Translations under genes and position numbers: made by a program
Notes under the pieces: model-generated
The model's input: only the letters and a program-made list of their open reading frames with translations
Databases searched by the model: none
Told to the model about the DNA's origin: nothing
Part shown: piece by piece, positions 59,301 to 64,000 of the stretch
How the letters are laid out: the number at the start of each line of letters is the position of its first letter
Numbering within the stretch: the first letter of the stretch is position 1
Assembly: GCA_030832825.1 (NCBI GenBank)
Contig: JAURIJ010000002.1
Coordinates: 62,001 to 126,000 of the forward strand
Source of the DNA: Gammaproteobacteria bacterium
Lineage (GTDB): Bacteria > Pseudomonadota > Gammaproteobacteria > Pseudomonadales > Pseudohongiellaceae
Direction: 5' to 3'
Length of the DNA stretch: 64,000 bases

Positions 59301-61490
59301 CTAGAGCACGTCGAGCTTGGCATAGGACAGCACCAGCCACTTGCTGCCAACGTCATGGAAATTCACCTGCACCCGCGCATTGGCGCCGTGGCCTTCGCAA
59401 TTGAGCACCACGCCTTCGCCGAACTTTCCGTGGCGCACGCGGGCGCCCAGGCGGATGCCGGAGTCGGGGATGTCCTCGTGTCGCAGCATCGGTGCCGGAC
59501 GCGCCCCGAAGCTCGGGCGCGTGATGCTGGCCTTGAGGCGGACGTGCTCCACCAGATCGGCAGGAATCTCGCGGATGAAGCGCGAGGGCCGGGTGATGTT
59601 CACCTCGCCGTGCAGCCGGCGCGATTCCGCATGGGTGAGGTAGAGCTTGCTGCGGGCCCGGGTGATGCCGACATAGCAGAGTCGGCGCTCCTCTTCGAGA
59701 CCGGCTATGCCGTCCATGGACATCTTGTGCGGGAACAGCCCTTCTTCCATGCCGGCCAGGAACACCAGATGGAACTCCAGGCCCTTTGCCGAGTGCAGCG
59801 TCATGAGCTGCACAGCGTCGTCGGATTCGCCCGCCTGGCCTTCTCCGGCATCCAGCGAGGCCTGGTCCAGAAAGGCGGCCAGGAACTCGCGTGACTCCAC
59901 GGCCATGGCCTCGGCATCGGCGTCCAGTTCGTCATGGCTGCCGGCGGCGTTCACCAGTTCCTGCAGGTTCTCGATGCGCGCGGCGGCTTTCTCGCCGCCT
60001 TCCTTCTCGTGATGTTCGATCAGGCCGCTGTGGGTGATGATGTATTCCACCTTCTTCGCCAGCGGCAGCGGGTCGCAGGCGTCATCCAGCGCCTGGATCA
60101 GCTCGAGGAAGCGCTGCACGGCGCTGGCCGCGCGGCCCGCAAGAAGACCATGCTCCAGTGCCTTGACGCAGGCCGCCCACAGCGAGAGCTCCTCGCCGCG
60201 CGCCACACTGCGCAGGGTTTCGATGGTCTGATCGCCGATGCCGCGCGTGGGGACATTGATGACGCGCTCCATGGCCGTGTCATCGTGCCGATTGATCAGC
60301 AGACGCAGATAGGCGAGGGCGTTCTTGATCTCCAGGCGTTCGTAGAAGCGATGTCCACCATAGATGCGATAGGGCATGCCGGTGCGCAGCAGCGCATCTT
60401 CCAGCTCGCGCGACTGCGCGTTCGAGCGGTACAGAATAGCGGCCTCGCTCAGGCGATGCCCGCTGTGGAGCCAGGCCTGCAGGCGCTCGACGATGAAGCG
60501 CGCCTCGTCCTGTTCGTTGAAGGCCTCGTACAGGGAGATCGACTCGCCTTCCTTGTCCTGCGTCCACAGCTCCTTGCCGAGGCGCCCCTGATTGTTGGCG
60601 ATCAGCCGGTTGGCCGCTTTCAGGATGGTGGACGTGGAACGGTAGTTCTGCTCCAAACGCACGATCTCGGCGCCCGGGAAGTCCTGGGTGAAGCGCTGGA
60701 TATTCTCGATCTTCGCGCCGCGCCAGCCATAGATCGATTGATCGTCGTCGCCCACCACCATGAGGGCGTTATCGCGCCCGGCCAGCACGCGCAGCCACGC
60801 GTACTGCACGGTGTTGGTGTCCTGGAACTCGTCCACCAGGATGTGGCGGAAGCGGCGCTGGTAGTGCTGCAGGATCTGCGGGTGATTGAGCCACAGCTCA
60901 TGAGAGCGCAGCAGGATCTCGCCGAAATCCACCATGCCGCCGCGCTGGCAGGCGTCTTCGTAGGCGGCATACAGCGCCACGAGATTGCGCGTGTACTCGT
61001 CGCCGAAATGCTCGATGTGGTGCGGGCGCAAGCCTTCGTCCTTCTGCGAGTTGATGTACCACTGGCATTGCCTGGGCGGCCAGCGCTCCTCGTTGAGGCC
61101 GAGATTGCGACACAGGCGCTTGATCAGCCGCAGCTGGTCATCGCTGTCCAGGATGTGAAAATTCTCTGGCAGATTCGCCTCGCGCCAGTGCGTGCGCAGC
61201 AGGCGGTGGGCCAGGCCATGGAAGGTGCCCACCCACATCGGGCCCACGGGCTGCTCCAGCAGCTGTTCGATACGGTGTCGCATCTCCCGCGCCGCCTTGT
61301 TGGTGAAGGTCACGGCCAGAATCGAGAAGGGCGAGGCGCCCTCGATCTGCATCAGCCAGGCGATGCGATGCACGAGCACCCGGGTCTTGCCGCTGCCGGC
61401 GCCGGCCAGCACCAGTAGATTGCTGGCGGGAGCGGCCACTGCCTGACGCTGGGGATCATTGAGGGAGTCGAGAAGGTATGAAACGTCCAT
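59301..61490 (-). CDS. uvrD: DNA helicase II UvrD
   Basis: UvrD is the 3'-5' SF1A helicase of mismatch and nucleotide-excision repair. The 729-residue protein begins MDVSYLLDSLNDPQRQAVAAP, has Walker A VLAGAGSGKTRVLVHR (motif I), FTNKAAREM, VDEFQDTNTVQYAWL, GDDDQSIYGWRGA, LEQNYRST, MTLHSAKGLEF and EERRLCYVGITRAR. The C-terminal Tudor-like domain (GARVRHGKFGEGVVLN) is present. Length is near E. coli (720). 18 bases after ubiA. Confidence 0.97.
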   Translation of the reverse strand: MDVSYLLDSLNDPQRQAVAAPASNLLVLAGAGSGKTRVLVHRIAWLMQIEGASPFSILAVTFTNKAAREMRHRIEQLLEQPVGPMWVGTFHGLAHRLLRTHWREANLPENFHILDSDDQLRLIKRLCRNLGLNEERWPPRQCQWYINSQKDEGLRPHHIEHFGDEYTRNLVALYAAYEDACQRGGMVDFGEILLRSHELWLNHPQILQHYQRRFRHILVDEFQDTNTVQYAWLRVLAGRDNALMVVGDDDQSIYGWRGAKIENIQRFTQDFPGAEIVRLEQNYRSTSTILKAANRLIANNQGRLGKELWTQDKEGESISLYEAFNEQDEARFIVERLQAWLHSGHRLSEAAILYRSNAQSRELEDALLRTGMPYRIYGGHRFYERLEIKNALAYLRLLINRHDDTAMERVINVPTRGIGDQTIETLRSVARGEELSLWAACVKALEHGLLAGRAASAVQRFLELIQALDDACDPLPLAKKVEYIITHSGLIEHHEKEGGEKAAARIENLQELVNAAGSHDELDADAEAMAVESREFLAAFLDQASLDAGEGQAGESDDAVQLMTLHSAKGLEFHLVFLAGMEEGLFPHKMSMDGIAGLEEERRLCYVGITRARSKLYLTHAESRRLHGEVNITRPSRFIREIPADLVEHVRLKASITRPSFGARPAPMLRHEDIPDSGIRLGARVRHGKFGEGVVLNCEGHGANARVQVNFHDVGSKWLVLSYAKLDVL

Positions 61491-61508
61491 GGGGCGGCAT
61501 TGCTCTCT

Positions 61509-62453
61509 CTAATTGAACAGATAGTGCAGAAAAATTCCCGCGAACACCGCCGCGCCCACACGGTGATTGTGCAGGAAGGCCTGGAAGCAGCCCTCGGGTG
61601 AGCGCGAGCGCGTCATGGCCGCCTGCTGCACGAACATCACGGCCGCCGCGACCAGGCCCGCGTAGTAGAACAGGCCCAGCTCGAACTGCCGGCCCGCCAG
61701 CAGCATGGCCAGCAGGAACAGCGCCTGCAGAGCCCCGATGATCAGACGGTCCGCCTCGCCAAAGAGAATGGCCGTCGACTTGACGCCGATCTTCAGGTCA
61801 TCGGCGCGATCCACCATGGCGTACTGCGTATCATAGGCCACTGTCCACAGGCAATTCGCCACGAACAGCAGCCACACCTGCACCGGCAGTTCGCCACGCT
61901 GCGCCGCGAACGCCATCACGATGCCCCAGGAGAACGCCACGCCCAGCACGAGCTGCGGCAGATGCGTGACACGCTTCATGAACGGATAGAGCGCCGCGAT
62001 GGCCACGGCAAAGAAAGACAACTGGATCGTCAGCGCATTGGTGAACAGCAGCAGCACGAAGCCGAGCGCGCACAGCGCACCGAACACAAGAAGGGCCTCG
62101 TGGCGCTTCACCGCGCCGGTGATGAGCGGACGCGCGCGTGTGCGCTGCACGCTGCCATCGAAACGTGTGTCGGCGAAATCGTTGATAGCGCAGCCCGCCG
62201 AGCGCATCAGCACGGTACCCAGCGCGAAGATCAGCAGCAGGTGCAGATCGGGCAGGCCCTGCGCCGCGATCCACAGCGCCCCGAGGGTTGGCCACAGCAG
62301 CAGGTAGATGCCGATGGGACGGTTCAGGCGCGTGAGCTGCACGAAGGCGGGCAGGCGTGCGTGCGCGGCGGGAAAGCGGCGTGCAAAAGCGGCCGTGGCT
62401 GTGTTCAGTACGGCGTGCAGACGCTCGCGCAGCGAGTCGAGTGACGTGCTCAC
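61509..62453 (-). CDS. ubiA: 4-hydroxybenzoate polyprenyltransferase UbiA
   Basis: UbiA attaches the polyprenyl tail to 4-hydroxybenzoate in ubiquinone synthesis, in the inner membrane. The 314-residue protein has about eight membrane segments and the Asp-rich motif [10 protein letters not shown] (about 117-126) with RPLITG, plus [20 protein letters not shown] near 200. I chose GTG at 62453, with GAGG just upstream; the much longer in-frame reading beyond it has no homology. No ubiC adjoins it. It directly follows the decayed YbaK-HDOD gene. Confidence 0.93.
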   Translation of the reverse strand: MSTSLDSLRERLHAVLNTATAAFARRFPAAHARLPAFVQLTRLNRPIGIYLLLWPTLGALWIAAQGLPDLHLLLIFALGTVLMRSAGCAINDFADTRFDGSVQRTRARPLITGAVKRHEALLVFGALCALGFVLLLFTNALTIQLSFFAVAIAALYPFMKRVTHLPQLVLGVAFSWGIVMAFAAQRGELPVQVWLLFVANCLWTVAYDTQYAMVDRADDLKIGVKSTAILFGEADRLIIGALQALFLLAMLLAGRQFELGLFYYAGLVAAAVMFVQQAAMTRSRSPEGCFQAFLHNHRVGAAVFAGIFLHYLFN

Positions 62454-62463
62454 GGCTGCCTCG

Positions 62464-63070
62464 TCATTGGAAGTGGTCGGCCATCTTGCGGATGTCCTCG
62501 GCCGCGGCCAACACCTTGTCGATGGCGGCGGCCACCTTGACCGGGTCGAGCCCGTAGCGCTGATACAGCGGCAGGGGAATCTCCTCGGGCGGCGCATCGC
62601 CGATGGCGTGGTGACGCATGACTGATGTGAGGATTGACCACAAAATCTCGGCCGAGGGACGAGAAGTGCGGCGGGAAGATGAGTGCAAGCACCAGGTACC
62701 CGAAGGTGTGCAGCAGGGCTTCGCGCAGGGTGCTCAGGGCGACTTCCTGACGCTCCACGCCATCGACGGTGATGATGTCGTACTGGCAGTGCGTGTGCGC
62801 CGCGACGGCCTCGTCGAGAATCGTCGGCAGCAGGAAGAACACGGGCGCACTCTCGACCTGCGTGAGCTTGCCGGCCCGGGTCAGGTCCACGATGTCGCGC
62901 AGGCGCATGGGCACGAGCTCGCGCTCCACCAGGCTGTTGAGCAGCTTCAGGTCCAGCAGATGCGAGACGGGCACGACCACCTGACCGCGGCCACGGCCAT
63001 CGGCAAGCAGCACGACACGAACGGGATTGGTGGGTTCGGCATACATCCGAGGGGCCTGCTGTGTGTGCAT
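62464..63070 (-). pseudogene. Decayed YbaK-HDOD gene (two internal deletions, one frame break)
   Basis: From 63070 one frame reads a YbaK/ProX-like core ([37 protein letters not shown]), then jumps to HDOD-domain sequence ([29 protein letters not shown]). At about 62610-62640 the frame breaks by one base, and a second frame continues with [19 protein letters not shown] to a stop at 62464. Full-length homologues of this YbaK-HDOD type, often beside recG, are about 450 residues; here about 200 remain. The N-terminal 40 residues also look missing. I read it as a remnant; a novel short protein or an assembly error is less likely. Confidence 0.65.
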
Positions 63071-63150
63071 GGTGCGCCTGACGGTTGTGGTGGGGGAGGC
63101 GGGGCACGCGGCCTGAGGGCGGCGGTCCGCGAGGTGTTCGAAGTGGCGGC

Positions 63151-63156
63151 ATTATA
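63151..63156 (-). promoter_or_regulatory. Consensus -10 box upstream of the YbaK-HDOD remnant and ubiA
   Basis: TATAAT on the minus strand, within the 126-base gap after recG. The -35 side is not clear. If active it would serve the remnant, ubiA and uvrD, which would explain why the remnant is still at the head of an expressed unit. Confidence 0.35.
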
Positions 63157-63196
63157 GCCACGCGAACGCTGTGCCGCCTACCCGGGAAACGCGGGG

Positions 63197-64000
63197 TCAG
63201 ACATTGCCGTACAGCTCGCGCTCGCCCAGCCAGCGCCGGATCAGCGGCTCCACATGCGCGGGGTGGTCCTGCAGCAGGATCTCGGCATGCTCGCGCACCT
63301 GCTCCAGCATGCCGGCGTCGCGCACCAGGTCGGCGATGCGGAAACTCATCAGCCCGGTCTGCGCCGTGCCCAGCACCTGACCGGGGCCGCGCAAGGCCAG
63401 GTCCTTCTCGGCGATCAGGAAGCCGTCGGTGCTGTCGCGCATGATGCCGAGGCGCTCCTGGGCCAGCGCGGAGAGTGGCGCCTGATAGAGCAGCACGCAG
63501 TGACTGGCCACGGCCCCGCGGCCCACCCTTCCGCGCAGCTGATGCAGTTGCGCCAGCCCCAGCCGCTCGGGGTTCTCGATGATCATCAGGCTGGCATTGG
63601 GCACATCCACGCCCACCTCGATCACAGTGGTCGCCACCAGCAACTTCAACTCGCCAGCCTTGAAGGCGTCCATCACGGCGGACTTCTCGCGCGGCTTCAT
63701 GCGCCCGTGCACCAGACCGATGGCCAGATCCGGCAGCTGCTGGCGCAGGGCCTGGGCACTGGCTTGCGCCGCCTGACACTGCAGGGCCTCGGAGTCCTCG
63801 ATGAGCGTGCAGACCCAGTAGGCCTGGGCGCCCTGACTGCAGGCATGGTGGATGCGCGCGATGATCTCGGCCCGGCGGGCGCTGGAGATCACCAAGGTGT
63901 TTACCGTGGTGCGACCGGGCGGCAGTTCGTCGATCACGCTGCAGTCCAGGTCGGCATAGGCGCTCATGGCCAGGGTGCGGGGAATCGGCGTCGCCGTCAT
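63197..64000 (-). CDS. recG: ATP-dependent DNA helicase RecG, C-terminal part, cut by window end
   Basis: RecG remodels stalled forks and branched DNA. The visible 267 residues (of roughly 690) include motif [27 protein letters not shown], the motif IV-VI region [31 protein letters not shown] and [16 protein letters not shown], the RecG-specific [27 protein letters not shown], and the C-terminal helices. The N-terminal wedge and motifs I-II lie beyond 64000. The gene continues past the window edge; position 64000 is not its start. Confidence 0.95.
   Translation of the reverse strand: MTATPIPRTLAMSAYADLDCSVIDELPPGRTTVNTLVISSARRAEIIARIHHACSQGAQAYWVCTLIEDSEALQCQAAQASAQALRQQLPDLAIGLVHGRMKPREKSAVMDAFKAGELKLLVATTVIEVGVDVPNASLMIIENPERLGLAQLHQLRGRVGRGAVASHCVLLYQAPLSALAQERLGIMRDSTDGFLIAEKDLALRGPGQVLGTAQTGLMSFRIADLVRDAGMLEQVREHAEILLQDHPAHVEPLIRRWLGERELYGNV

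Noticed and set aside
62454-63779. Long N-terminal extension of the ubiA frame to 63779
   Set aside because: The extension crosses the remnant gene and recG in a third frame and shows no homology. GTG at 62453 with GAGG upstream is the natural start.

Overview
The window is the replication-origin neighbourhood of a gammaproteobacterial chromosome. The order dnaA-dnaN-recF-gyrB, then plsC-gmhB-glyS-glyQ, an LpxL-type acyltransferase, trkH-trkA-rsmB-fmt-def, a LysM protein, dprA and tsaC on one side, and rpmH-rnpA-yidD-yidC-mnmE-mnmG-rsmG-parA-parB-atpIBEFHAGDC-glmU-glmS on the other, is the Pseudomonas-like arrangement. Class and probable order (Pseudomonadales in the broad sense) are well supported. 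Genus and family cannot be fixed from this sequence. No rRNA, tRNA, CRISPR array, insertion sequence or prophage was recognised.

Layout. 1-3.1 kb (minus): tsaC (cut by the window edge), purE, dprA and a secreted LysM protein. 3.2-8.9 kb (plus): a tightly coupled def-fmt-rsmB-trkA-trkH run for translation start, 16S rRNA methylation and potassium uptake. 8.9-14.3 kb: LpxL/HtrB-like acyltransferase (minus), then glyQ, glyS, gmhB and plsC (plus). 14.3-20.6 kb (minus): gyrB, recF, dnaN, dnaA, with two parS sites inside recF. 20.6-21.0 kb: the most likely oriC, with two perfect DnaA boxes. 21.0-24.9 kb: rpmH, rnpA, yidD, yidC, mnmE. 24.9-25.3 kb: a second AT-rich, DnaA-box-bearing gap that shares a 16-base element with the first. 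25.3-29.6 kb: mnmG, rsmG, parA, parB. 29.65-36.8 kb: the F-type ATP synthase operon with a clear promoter and terminator. 36.9-40.2 kb: glmU and glmS (UDP-GlcNAc synthesis).

From about 40 kb onward the content is accessory or mixed: a PaiB-like flavoprotein, a HexR-like sugar-phosphate regulator, a MarR regulator divergent from a secreted SnoaL-like protein with two matching operator-like palindromes between them, a FemAB/GNAT-like protein, a secreted Cys-rich unknown, and a probable periplasmic oxidation module (PQQ dehydrogenase, acetoacetate-decarboxylase-like secreted protein, iron-sulfur and molybdopterin subunits of an isoquinoline-oxidoreductase-type enzyme). After these come an SDR, an M32 carboxypeptidase, RlmA, an AI-2E-family permease, a DUF938 methyltransferase, YaaA, two unknowns, YciA, ArfB, a degenerate GGDEF membrane protein, UvrD, UbiA, a decayed YbaK-HDOD gene and the C-terminal part of RecG. 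This right part is visibly richer in GC than the 17-25 kb core.

The observations most worth a second look are: the two origin-like gaps flanking rpmH-mnmE that share a perfect 16-base inverted element; the GGDEF protein with a ruined active site but an apparently intact inhibitory RxxD site; the doubly deleted YbaK-HDOD remnant; the near-leaderless hexamer-repeat ORF at the start of the atp transcript; the PQQ/Mo periplasmic cluster; and PurE without an adjacent purK.
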